The translations under genes and the position numbers were made by a program. A stretch of 64,000 nt of DNA. Origin: Paraburkholderia phosphatilytica. GTDB taxonomy: Bacteria; Pseudomonadota; Gammaproteobacteria; Burkholderiales; Burkholderiaceae. The stretch spans positions 62,001 to 126,000 of the forward strand of contig NZ_QQOA01000019.1 in the NCBI RefSeq assembly GCF_003443895.1, written 5' to 3'. The notes below the pieces were generated by a model. That model was not told the DNA's origin, searched no databases, and saw only the letters and a list, made by a program, of their open reading frames with translations. Each line of letters begins with the position of its first letter. Position 1 is the first letter of the stretch. This document shows, one piece after another, positions 34,412 to 42,742 of the stretch.

Positions 34412-37235
34412 GCACGCTATCCGCAGAGCCAGGAAGGGAACGCTGGCTCACGCGGCATGCGCCCGCGTTGGCCAGCCTGAATTGCGGCGCGACATGCGCC
34501 CGCAGGTCGAACGAAAAGCCGCGGCCGGCGCGCTCGAAATGATCGAGCCTGCCATTCGCTTCGGCCAGATACGGCACCCGCGGCGCGCGCGACGCATCGA
34601 TCACGGTGAAGCGCGCCTCGCTGTCCGCCAGATGCACGTAGGTGCCGCCCGGCCCCGGCAGATAGCCCGCCACGCCCTGCGCGTTCGCCATGTCGGGCAC
34701 CTTGCCCACCGGCAGCCGCACCGTACGCAGATAGCCCGCGTTGCGCACCACCCACGCGTTGTCGTGGCGCGCAATGCTGGTGTCGAGCGAATCGAGCACG
34801 ATGCGCGCGTATTCTGAAGTGAACACCGGCGTCACCGGCTGCTTCAGTACCGCGTTCAGCACTTCCTTAAGCGCCGCGACGGACGCATATTTAGTGCCGC
34901 TGAACATGTGGTAGTAGACGTCGATCGACTTGAAGCGGATCGGCGTGTTGGTCATCTGCAGGGTTTCGAGCAGGCGGTCGAAACCATAGAACGGTCCGTG
35001 CCAGAGCCCCGTGTACAGCTCTTCGTTCTGGTTAGGCGCGAACACCTGGTAGTAGCCGTCCTTCATCACACCGAGCGGCGCGATCGCGGTCCAGGTCGGG
35101 TCGCTTTTCGTGATCAGCGTGTCGCCGCCATTCATGTTCAGCACACCCGCCTGATACGCGGCCTTCAGCACCGGCGCCGGTACCTGGCAGTCGCCGCTCC
35201 AGAGCACCATGCGCACCGGCTTCGACGCGGGCGCGATGCGTGTGTCGATGTACTGGATCGAGCCGCCGATCTCCCGATCGATGCTGAAGTGATAGCCGGG
35301 GATATCGATCGACCGGCCCGTGTTGTTGGTCTGGCTCGCGCCTTCGGTGGTCGCGTTCTTCTCGTCGGGATTGCCGAGGCCGGTCACGCGCATCCACTGC
35401 AGCGGGTGTGTGTAGGTGTGCGTGGCCACTTCAACGTTCGGCAGCTCGAAGATGCGGCGGCCGATGTCGCGCAGATGCGGCGCGAACTTGCGGAACGGAC
35501 CGTCGTCGCTGACTTCGCCTTCGATCAGCGACACCGTGGTTGGCATCCCGGTGTCGCGCAGCACGCGGTACAGCACGTCGCCCGAGTATTCGGGCTGGGC
35601 GTCGGTATTCGGATGCTCGCCGTCCTGGAACTCGACCCGCGACGCGAACCCGTCGCCGTCGATATGCGACATCGCGAGGCGCCGGCCGTTTTCGGTGGTT
35701 GTATCGGGCACGGGCACGTCGGTGGGCAGACGCAGCGCGGTACGCAGGAACTCGATCGGCTGCAGAACCCAGCGCGACTGGTTGATCGCGCCGAGATCGA
35801 ACACGCCGAACGGACGCATCGCGTAGCCGCCCCATGGCGTGATCGCCGCGCCATCGATCTCGAAGTTGCCCGAGCGCAGGCGCAACAGCGAACGGCTATG
35901 CGCACCGACGCGAACCGGCGTGTAGTCGTGCGGATCGGGACGCGGCTTCATCTCGAAGCCCATCAGTTTGGGGTCGAACGATTCCACTTCGAGCTTGCTG
36001 TTGGCCGGTGTGCCTGCAACGGGCTCGAGATCGAGCTTCTGCGCGAGCACCGGGTCCATCTGGATGCCGAAGGTCGTGAACACCGCGATCGGGAGATGCG
36101 CGTCGATCTGCGCGAGCAGCCACGCGCGGTAATCGTTCGGGCGCGCGACATCGTTGTTGAGCCACAGCACGATGCCCGCGTAGCGGCGCCGCAGATCGCC
36201 TTGCGGCAATGGATCGTGCGCATCGCGAAAGTCGATCGTGTAGCCGAGGTAATTGAGCGGCATCGCCAGAAAGCGCACGCCCGGCGACGTGTTCAGATCG
36301 GTGTGCGGCAGCGGATCCTGCAGGACCAGAATGCGGCGCTCGACCGGCTGCGCCAGCCCCACGCCCATCGTCTGCAGCGTGCCGTCGGTCACGTACGGCA
36401 CGATGCCGTCCGCGCGGATCTTCTCGACGGTATCGCGCGTGCATGCGTCGTCGGATGGCGCGCAGTAGTCGATCGAGATCACCGGCAGGTGGTACTGGTT
36501 CTGGACGATGTGCGCCTGGTTGAGCAGCCACGCGCGATCGGCATCGGGCACATCGGTGTAGCGCTGCTGCGCCTGGTCCCAGCCGTGATACAGCGATTCG
36601 AACGCGACCGCGTACACGAGGTCGTGCACCTGCGGCAGGATCTCGAAGCCGCGGTTAAAGATCAGCTTCGCGTCCGGATAGCGCGCCTTGATCTCGCGGA
36701 TCACCGCGACGAGCCCCGCCTGCTGGCGCGCGCGGGCTTCGTCGGTTTTGGCAAAGAGCTGGTACGAGTCGAGCGTGTCGAGGAAGAAGCCGCGATAGCC
36801 GCGGGCCCACAGCGGCGCGATCACATGGTCGACGAAAAACGTGGGCCAGTCGGGCTGGCTCTGGTCGACCACGCGCGACGCCCACGATTCGTTCGTACCG
36901 GCCAGCCACGATTTCGGCAGCGCCGCATAGTACGGACGCGAAGGCTGCACTTCGCCGACGCTCGCATAGGCGAACCACGTGGTGTGCGGCAGCGGATGGG
37001 CGCGAGGGTCGAAGTGGCTGTCGGGTTCGACGACGGCCGCATCGTACGCGGAGAGTTGTTCGACGGGTGGATCGTCGCCGTAATAGAGCGCGAACGACGG
37101 TTGCCCTTGCGTTGTGGTCGATGCATCGGCCGATGCCGGTGATGTGCCCGTTGCGGCGTGCGCCGTCCAGAGGATGGACGTCAGCAGCCACAAGAGTACG
37201 AATCGCAATAGCGTTTCAATGACGGGTGCGGTCAT
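34386..37235 (-). CDS. pelA: PelA glycoside hydrolase and polysaccharide deacetylase
   Basis: A 949-residue periplasmic protein, matching the length of Pseudomonas PelA. A signal peptide (residues 1-27) precedes a GH-type domain with the candidate catalytic Glu in YAVAFESLYHGWD (E213), a reductase-like middle region, and a deacetylase domain. The deacetylase has the metal/base motif SHIDGDGFAS (D526, D528) and the His pair HTYTHP (H606, H610). The enzyme partly deacetylates Pel and can cleave it. It is the first gene of pelABCDEFG, so its upstream DNA should carry the operon promoter. Its 3' end overlaps pelB by 26 bp. Confidence 0.96.
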   Translation of the reverse strand: MTAPVIETLLRFVLLWLLTSILWTAHAATGTSPASADASTTTQGQPSFALYYGDDPPVEQLSAYDAAVVEPDSHFDPRAHPLPHTTWFAYASVGEVQPSRPYYAALPKSWLAGTNESWASRVVDQSQPDWPTFFVDHVIAPLWARGYRGFFLDTLDSYQLFAKTDEARARQQAGLVAVIREIKARYPDAKLIFNRGFEILPQVHDLVYAVAFESLYHGWDQAQQRYTDVPDADRAWLLNQAHIVQNQYHLPVISIDYCAPSDDACTRDTVEKIRADGIVPYVTDGTLQTMGVGLAQPVERRILVLQDPLPHTDLNTSPGVRFLAMPLNYLGYTIDFRDAHDPLPQGDLRRRYAGIVLWLNNDVARPNDYRAWLLAQIDAHLPIAVFTTFGIQMDPVLAQKLDLEPVAGTPANSKLEVESFDPKLMGFEMKPRPDPHDYTPVRVGAHSRSLLRLRSGNFEIDGAAITPWGGYAMRPFGVFDLGAINQSRWVLQPIEFLRTALRLPTDVPVPDTTTENGRRLAMSHIDGDGFASRVEFQDGEHPNTDAQPEYSGDVLYRVLRDTGMPTTVSLIEGEVSDDGPFRKFAPHLRDIGRRIFELPNVEVATHTYTHPLQWMRVTGLGNPDEKNATTEGASQTNNTGRSIDIPGYHFSIDREIGGSIQYIDTRIAPASKPVRMVLWSGDCQVPAPVLKAAYQAGVLNMNGGDTLITKSDPTWTAIAPLGVMKDGYYQVFAPNQNEELYTGLWHGPFYGFDRLLETLQMTNTPIRFKSIDVYYHMFSGTKYASVAALKEVLNAVLKQPVTPVFTSEYARIVLDSLDTSIARHDNAWVVRNAGYLRTVRLPVGKVPDMANAQGVAGYLPGPGGTYVHLADSEARFTVIDASRAPRVPYLAEANGRLDHFERAGRGFSFDLRAHVAPQFRLANAGACRVSQRSLPGSADSVHVDVACGS

Positions 37236-37465
37236 CCACGATGCGGCGCGTCATGCGCGAGCAGCCAGTTGAACTGGCACTTATCCTAATGAAGAACCCG
37301 CGCGGCGGCTAGTGCCGTGTGCAGGAGCACATGCGCGACACGATGCGTCGCGATGCGATTCAAACAGCGTGACAGCCGTTCGTATGATGTTTGTCATGCG
37401 CGATGGGTTGATGTGGGCGCTGACACAGGGCGCGACGTCCGTCCGCTTCACGCTTCGTGCGTCGG
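37236..37465 (-). promoter_or_regulatory. pel operon upstream region
   Basis: This 230-bp gap separates pelA from the GNAT gene, which is also on the minus strand, and must carry the pel promoter. A perfect palindrome with 7-bp arms, GCCAGTT-G-AACTGGC, lies at 37264-37278, 29 bp before the pelA ATG. A possible -10 (TAGGAT on the minus strand) lies just upstream at 37283-37288. No convincing -35 is seen. Confidence 0.4.
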
Positions 37466-37909
37466 TCAAACGTGGTAGATGAGCGTGCGTGTGTGCGCGT
37501 CGCGCTGGATCTCGACGAAGCCGCGTCGCCGGTACCAGCTGTACGCGATCTGGTTGGTGGCGAGCGCTTTCAGGCAGAGCGGCTTGCCGCTCGTTCGCGC
37601 GTGGTTTTCGAGACGATCGAGCACCGCGCTGCCGATGCGCTTGCGCTGCATCGCGGGCGCGATGCAGATCAGCTTCAGCGTGATGTCCTCGGGCGTGTTC
37701 TCCCAATGCACGAAGCCGCAACGCACGTCGTCGAGCAACAGGATGCGCCACACGCCCTGAGTCAGGCTGTTCGTCAAACCGTTGCGCTGACGCGCTTCGT
37801 CCCAACCGTACTCCGGCTCGACGTATTCGCGCATGCAGTCGCGATAGGTGTCGAAGAGCCACGCGGCGTCGGGTTGGGCGGGGGGGTGGAGGGTGAGGTG
37901 CGCGGGCAT
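37466..37909 (-). CDS. GNAT family N-acetyltransferase
   Basis: A 147-residue single-domain GNAT. The acetyl-CoA-binding loop is in IAPAMQRKRIGSAVLDRL (motif A, Q/RxxGxG/A form), followed by LKALATNQIAYSWYRRRGFVEIQRD, the typical NxxAxxxYxxxGF segment near the C-terminus. Substrate is unknown. It lies upstream of pelA on the same strand, but the 230-bp gap argues against a common transcript as part of the pel operon proper. Confidence 0.9.
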   Translation of the reverse strand: MPAHLTLHPPAQPDAAWLFDTYRDCMREYVEPEYGWDEARQRNGLTNSLTQGVWRILLLDDVRCGFVHWENTPEDITLKLICIAPAMQRKRIGSAVLDRLENHARTSGKPLCLKALATNQIAYSWYRRRGFVEIQRDAHTRTLIYHV

Positions 37910-38012
37910 AAATGCTCAGCGAGATGAAAGGTCAGCGTAGCCGACAAGACATCGCAGTTCGATCCCGCCATCGAGGCGCCGCGCGTCCAACGCCATATGG
38001 ACGTCTCGGCGT

Positions 38013-38417
38013 TCAGCTATTGAGCCAGTTTTCCAGTTGAATCCCGGGATAGCTCGCAAAATCTCGCTCGTTGTTCGTGACCAGCACGACATCCAATGAG
38101 ACTGCGTGCGCCGCAATCAATTTGTCGAGTTGATCTTTCTTGCGTTCGCGCGTCGCCTCGCGAACTGGACCATACGCCGCAGCCGCGTTCGCATCGAACG
38201 GCAATACAGGGATGTCCTCAATCAGCGCGGCGAGGTTCCGCCGCTCCCGAGCCCGATTTTCCGAAACTGCAACACCGTGCTCCAGTTCGGCATAAGTGAT
38301 CGCAGACATCACCACATCACCCACATAGCATTGCGCAAACCGCACGGCCACCTGCTCCGGCTGGTTCTTCATGAGGTAAATGCACATGTTCGTATCGAGC
38401 ATGTAGCGCGGCATCAC
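38013..38417 (-). CDS. vapC: VapC-type PIN-domain toxin
   Basis: A 134-residue PIN-domain ribonuclease of the VapC/FitB kind. The acidic active-site residues are visible: Asp in YMLDTNMCIYLM (residue 8), Glu in ITYAELEHGV, the Asp in KDQLDKLIAAHA and the Asp in VLVTNNERDFASYPGI. VapC toxins cleave tRNA or rRNA and halt translation until bound by VapB. Its start overlaps the end of the antitoxin gene by 4 bp. Confidence 0.93.
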   Translation of the reverse strand: MMPRYMLDTNMCIYLMKNQPEQVAVRFAQCYVGDVVMSAITYAELEHGVAVSENRARERRNLAALIEDIPVLPFDANAAAAYGPVREATRERKKDQLDKLIAAHAVSLDVVLVTNNERDFASYPGIQLENWLNS

Positions 38418-38650
38418 AAACCCTCTCGTTCGGTCTGCTCCGGGTCGCCACGGCCCTCGGCCATGAAGTCGCTGCCGAATTTCGCGAATTTCTTGAGCAC
38501 ACCTGCGAGGGGGCGGCGCGCCGGGCGAATACGCAGCTCGTCACCTACCCGCTCGATCTCAACCTCGACGTCACTGCGGTCGTAGGCGAGATCAGCAGGA
38601 ATACGCACGGCCTGGGAATTGCCGTTCCTGAAAATCCTGGTGGTATGCAT
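38414..38650 (-). CDS. vapB: VapB-type antitoxin (AbrB/SpoVT-fold)
   Basis: A 78-residue antitoxin with an N-terminal swapped-hairpin DNA-binding fold (TTRIFRNGNSQAVRIPADLAY) and a C-terminal region that would wrap the toxin (LKKFAKFGSDFMAEGRGDPE). GTGAGG lies about 6 nt before the ATG. It is translated ahead of vapC, the usual order for this family, and likely represses its own promoter through the direct repeats just upstream. Confidence 0.93.
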   Translation of the reverse strand: MHTTRIFRNGNSQAVRIPADLAYDRSDVEVEIERVGDELRIRPARRPLAGVLKKFAKFGSDFMAEGRGDPEQTEREGL

Positions 38651-38983
38651 CTGAACCTCACGGCGTGTGTACTATGGATGTACTATAGACCAACGCCGCA
38701 CAAATGTAGATACACGTGTGTACACGCTGTAGTGCACCATGGTCGTAGCCGGGTTTGTCCCCTCATCCTGCGCATCCGGGGTACCGCTCTATTCTTTTGC
38801 CGTCCTCCCGCGGCTTCGCACCACCACCCGCATCGGCACCCGCAACCAATGCGCGTCCTTTTTCATGCGCAACAGCGCCGCGCCTGCTCTCCCCCCACAG
38901 TCCCCGGCAGCACCACTTTCTCCGCATCGATCCCGGCCAGCCGGGAATCGGCATTCGAGTGTCCCAGACGGCGAAAACGCGGT
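38651..38983. other. Gap between vapB and the HD-GYP-like regulator gene
   Basis: Apart from the vapBC operator near its left end, this 333-bp region shows no supported gene. It is C-rich on the plus strand, with runs such as CCCCCC near 38893. Small open frames here lack ribosome sites and coding-like codon use. Confidence 0.4.
38668..38688 (-). promoter_or_regulatory. Tandem operator of vapBC
   Basis: Two copies of TGTACTAT(G/A)G, at 38668-38677 and 38679-38688, are spaced 11 bp start to start, about one helical turn, and begin 18 bp upstream of vapB. A related GTGTGTAC element recurs at 38665 and 38716. This arrangement fits cooperative binding of the VapBC complex over its own promoter. 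Confidence 0.5.
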
Positions 38984-40411
38984 TCAGGCCCCAGTAACCC
39001 GTACACGCTGGACCCCGTCCACACCTGTGTCGGCACTACATTCCGCCGTCCGGTCAGCAACCACCGGATTGTCCCGGGCGATATAGACCGAAAAACGCGC
39101 ATCCTCGGATTCCTCGAAGCGCCTGATCTGGGCGATGTGATGCGCCTCCAGTACGCTGCTGCGTGTCATCAGCAGCACCCCCTTTGGGGTGCGAAGGTCG
39201 TCCGCGAGCCTCATGCCCGGCTTGAGCCGGGCCGTCTCGATGCAGACGTGATCATTGTCCCCTGTCAGCTTCTCGTTGAGCAGCTTCAGGAAACTCTCAA
39301 CGAGCAGCGGGTCGTAGCGCAGTCCGGACTGCGCGCGGAAGATCGACACGATCTGCGGATCCGAAACCACCTTGCCGAGCAGCGCGCCGGACTGCAAGCC
39401 TTCATAGTCGCGCGCGATCGACAGGATCCGCGCGCCGACGGGAATGTCGGCACCGCTCAGTCCGCTGGGCGTTCCTCGTCCATCGTAGCGTTCGTGCTGA
39501 TGCCGGATCAGCACGCCAACCGGCTGCAGGTTGCCGACCGGCATCAGCGCCATCTGCGCGTGCAACGGATGCTGATAGTAGCAGCGGGATTCGGGCGGCG
39601 TGAACTTGTCGATCGATTTCTGGACGACCGCATCGGGCAACGCCAGTTTGCCGATGCCGAGCAACAGCCCCGCGAAATAGATTTCCTGCGCCTCGTACAC
39701 GCTCATGCCGGACGCGAGCGCAAGCCGGCGCGCAAGGTCCGCTACCCGTGTCGATTGTCCGCCGAGTGCGCCGCAACGCATCTCGATCATGTTCGCGCAC
39801 ACCTTCAGCATCGCCGTGAAGTTGCGCTTCAGCTCCTCCTCGGCCTTCTCGAGAAACATGACCGTCTGGCTGATCTCCTCGGTGCGCGCCTTCACCTGGG
39901 CTTCGAGCGTGGCATTGAACTGCTTCAGCTGCTCGTTCTGCGACCGCGTCAGTTCGGTGAGCCGGGCCGCTTCTTGTCGCAACGCATGCTGCTCGAGCGA
40001 GCGCCTGACGGTCAGCAGCAGGTCCTGGTCGTCCCACGGTTTGTGCAGGTAGTGATGCACGCCGCCTTCATTGATCGCGCTCACGACCGAGCCGATGTCC
40101 GCATAACCCGTCAGCAGCAAACGCACGGTGTCCGGCCAGCGCTGCTGAACGCGCGCGAGAAATTCGGCGCCGCTCATATGCGGCATGCGCATGTCCGAAA
40201 TCACGAGGTCGATCGAATGCGCTTCGAGCAGCTCCAGCGCCGCGGCCCCGCTTTCGGCGGTATGGACTTCGTATCGGGTCCTGCGCAGGAGCCGGCGCAA
40301 CGCCGACAGCACGCCCGGCTCGTCGTCGACGATCAGGATCGAACCCGCCTGCCCCGCCTCGACTTCGGCAGCCGTCGCAGCCGGCCCATTCATCTCTTCA
40401 GGTTCGCTCAT
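38984..40411 (-). CDS. Response regulator with degenerate HD-GYP domain
   Basis: A 475-residue regulator. The receiver (residues 24-140) is complete: DD at 29-30, phospho-acceptor D73 in VISDMRMPH, T101 in LLLTGYAD and K124 in HKPWDD. A coiled coil (about 140-195) links to an HD-GYP-like domain in which the catalytic HD is replaced by LG (251-252 in LLLGIGKLALPD), GYP reads GTP (313-315 in RYDGRGTPSG), and the later metal-ligand Asp appears as Arg (ARILSIARDYE). A c-di-GMP phosphodiesterase role is therefore unlikely; it may bind ligand or partners instead. It is the third gene of an operon with a histidine kinase and a CheC-like protein. Confidence 0.92.
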   Translation of the reverse strand: MSEPEEMNGPAATAAEVEAGQAGSILIVDDEPGVLSALRRLLRRTRYEVHTAESGAAALELLEAHSIDLVISDMRMPHMSGAEFLARVQQRWPDTVRLLLTGYADIGSVVSAINEGGVHHYLHKPWDDQDLLLTVRRSLEQHALRQEAARLTELTRSQNEQLKQFNATLEAQVKARTEEISQTVMFLEKAEEELKRNFTAMLKVCANMIEMRCGALGGQSTRVADLARRLALASGMSVYEAQEIYFAGLLLGIGKLALPDAVVQKSIDKFTPPESRCYYQHPLHAQMALMPVGNLQPVGVLIRHQHERYDGRGTPSGLSGADIPVGARILSIARDYEGLQSGALLGKVVSDPQIVSIFRAQSGLRYDPLLVESFLKLLNEKLTGDNDHVCIETARLKPGMRLADDLRTPKGVLLMTRSSVLEAHHIAQIRRFEESEDARFSVYIARDNPVVADRTAECSADTGVDGVQRVRVTGA

Positions 40412-40441
40412 CGCGGCCCTCTCTCGTTCATGTTGTGGACA

Positions 40442-41035
40442 TCATTCGCCGATGATCCGGTCGATCTCGGCGCGTATGCGCACGATCGCGCTGTCGGGAA
40501 GCAGCATCGCCAGATGCGCCATGAAACCGCTCTGCTCGAGACTGAAATGCACGTGCAGCAGCAGCGCGACGCTCCATCGCTGCGCGCTGGCATCGAGGCG
40601 GATGGCTTCTTCGACGGTCGGCGCGGAAAACGTGATCTGCTGCCCAAGCTGTTCAAACACGCGCTGCACGCACGCGCCGACGAGCAGGTTGGCGACTTCC
40701 GTCAGGACTTCATGCTCGTGCGCGGCGAGTTCGTCGTCGTAACCCATCATCCCGCGCAGCCCGGCAATCCCGTTCGGCCCGAACATCACCACCGCCTCTC
40801 CGTTCACGCCGGCCTTGAACGCCTGTCTGATCACCGGGCTCGCCAGCACGCCCGGCGCGCAGCCGGCAAGCAGCGCCGGAAGCGCGGCGGGCGGCACGAG
40901 TTGCACCGACGGGATGCTGAGCGTGACGAACGTACCCAGCAGCGACGCCAGCGCCGCGCCCGCGCGACCCATGCCGATGTTGGTAATCTCCTGCAGGACG
41001 TCGCGATGCACGTCGCTAAGCAGCATTTCGCTCAT
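40442..41035 (-). CDS. CheC-like protein phosphatase
   Basis: A 197-residue CheC/CheX-family protein. Both CheC active-site helices are present: EITNIGMGRAGAAL (E16, N19) and EVANLLVGACVQ (E113, N116), matching the ExxN motif used to hydrolyse phospho-Asp of receivers. It sits between a histidine kinase and a receiver-HD-GYP-like protein (23 bp after the kinase, 30 bp before the regulator), so its natural target is probably that regulator rather than CheY. No chemotaxis core genes are adjacent. Confidence 0.88.
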   Translation of the reverse strand: MSEMLLSDVHRDVLQEITNIGMGRAGAALASLLGTFVTLSIPSVQLVPPAALPALLAGCAPGVLASPVIRQAFKAGVNGEAVVMFGPNGIAGLRGMMGYDDELAAHEHEVLTEVANLLVGACVQRVFEQLGQQITFSAPTVEEAIRLDASAQRWSVALLLHVHFSLEQSGFMAHLAMLLPDSAIVRIRAEIDRIIGE

Positions 41036-41058
41036 GGCGACCGTACTCCCTCAAGACT

Positions 41059-42435
41059 TCAAGACCTGCCGACCGCAAGCGCGGTGTGTTCCACCGCAGG
41101 CCGCGGCCCGGCGTGATCGACCGGCAGCACGATCCGGAACGTGGTGCCCTGGTTGACGACGCTGCGCACGTCGATCGTGCCGCCGTGCGCGCTCACGATG
41201 CCGTAGGTCACCGACAGCCCCAGACCGGTGCCCTGGCCAACCGGCTTCGTCGTGAAGAACGGCTCGAAAATGCGCTTCATGTTTTCCGGCGCGATGCCGC
41301 ATCCCGTGTCCTGCACCTCGATCCAGACCGCATCTTCTCCGGCCACGATACCGGTGCGCACGCAGACCATGCCCGACACGGCGTCGGTGCCCGTGCCGGC
41401 ACAGGCATGCGCCGCGTTGATCACGAGATTCAGCACGACCTGTCCAATCTGCGACGGGATGCAGCGCACCTGGGGCAACTCGCCGAAACAGCGCACCAGT
41501 TCCGCGCGATACCGGACTTCCTTGCCGACGATATTCAGCGTGGACTCGATACACCGGTGCAGATCGACCCATTCCCACGCGTGGCTGGTGTCCACCCGCG
41601 AAAAATCCCGCAGGTCCACGACGATCTCGCGCACGCGCGCAAGCCCTTCGCGCGACTCGCGCAGCAACGCCGGCGCGTCTTCGCGCACGTAGTCGAGATC
41701 CGCATCGCGGCGCGCGGCCGACAGGCGTCCCCGCTCCTCCGTGCCAAGCGAAGCTTCAGCGCCCATATACGCGTCGATCACCTCGAGCAGGTCGTGCACA
41801 TAGCTTTCGAGCGAATTCAGGTTGGACAGCACGAAGCCGACCGGATTGTTGATCTCGTGCGCAACGCCGGCCGCCAGTTGCCCGATCGCAGCCAGCTTCT
41901 CCGACTGCAGCAGTTGCTGATGTGCCTGTTCGAGCTGGGCGTTCGCGGATGAAAGCTCATGGTTGCGTTCGGTCAGCTGCTCGAGTGCGTCGCTCACCAG
42001 CCGTTCGCGCTTCTGCAGCTCCTGATAGGCGATGCAGATGTCGGTCATGTCGGTGATGGTCACGCAGACCGCGGTGACGTCCTCGCCATCCCGGATCGGA
42101 ATGAACGTGCAGTTCTGCCGCATCGCGTCCAGGCCGCCGGTGATCGGGCGGTTATGGTCGAAGCGGAACAGGTACGGGCGGTGTTCCCAGCCGCTGAACG
42201 CATACGAACCCAGCAGGAAAACCGATTCGAACTTGCGCCGCAGCCACTTCTCCGGCAGATCCGGGAACACGTCGAACAGGCTGCCGCCGAGCATGTCGGC
42301 GCGGGCACGGCCGCTATGGCGCTCCATGAATCCGTTCCAGATCACCACGCGCATGCCTCGATCCACGGCAAATACGCCGACATCCACCAGATCGGCGATT
42401 GCGAATGCGAGCTTGTCTGCTCCTACCGGTTCCAT
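41059..42435 (-). CDS. PAS-domain sensor histidine kinase
   Basis: A 458-residue soluble kinase with an N-terminal PAS domain (about residues 8-130, including VFAVDRGMRVVIWNGFMERHSG), a coiled coil (132-185), the phospho-acceptor His193 in QLAAGVAHEINNPVGF, and an HATPase domain with NLVINAAHA, VQDTGCGIA and GTGLGLSVTYGIV. No membrane helices or receiver are present. The ATG at 42435 is chosen because AGGAG lies about 7 nt upstream; an ATG 45 bp earlier has no ribosome site. It heads an operon with the CheC-like and HD-GYP-like genes and is divergent from the binding-protein operon. Confidence 0.92.
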   Translation of the reverse strand: MEPVGADKLAFAIADLVDVGVFAVDRGMRVVIWNGFMERHSGRARADMLGGSLFDVFPDLPEKWLRRKFESVFLLGSYAFSGWEHRPYLFRFDHNRPITGGLDAMRQNCTFIPIRDGEDVTAVCVTITDMTDICIAYQELQKRERLVSDALEQLTERNHELSSANAQLEQAHQQLLQSEKLAAIGQLAAGVAHEINNPVGFVLSNLNSLESYVHDLLEVIDAYMGAEASLGTEERGRLSAARRDADLDYVREDAPALLRESREGLARVREIVVDLRDFSRVDTSHAWEWVDLHRCIESTLNIVGKEVRYRAELVRCFGELPQVRCIPSQIGQVVLNLVINAAHACAGTGTDAVSGMVCVRTGIVAGEDAVWIEVQDTGCGIAPENMKRIFEPFFTTKPVGQGTGLGLSVTYGIVSAHGGTIDVRSVVNQGTTFRIVLPVDHAGPRPAVEHTALAVGRS

Positions 42436-42742
42436 TGCGGCTCCTGCCACCCGTACCAGTTGCGCACGGTATGACTGCATGTCGGCCGCGATGGGCCGTC
42501 CGTATATCAGGGATTTCCTGAGCACGACCGCATTGATGCGATGCGCATATTCGGCGGTGCTGACGGTACATGCCGAGCAGGCGGACGGACGCCGACGCAT
42601 CGCGCACAGGGTTATCCAGTACCACGCGCGCATCAAGCATGGTGGGCGGTTGACCGTAAACAGCGGACAGGAGCGGTGCATTTCACTCCCGGCCGAACGC
42701 CCACACGAGGTGTCAGCCGCGGCCGCCGCACTGGAGGAGCAC
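42436..42742. promoter_or_regulatory. Divergent control region between two signalling operons
   Basis: This 307-bp gap lies between two divergently read operons and must carry both promoters. I see no clear -35/-10 pair and no open frame with a ribosome site except the GTG start of the binding-protein gene at its right edge. Confidence 0.4.

Noticed and set aside
34908..37142. Plus-strand open frame of 744 codons opposite pelA
   Set aside because: pelA on the other strand is complete and conserved; the antisense translation is low-complexity and Arg/Val-rich with no recognisable motif.
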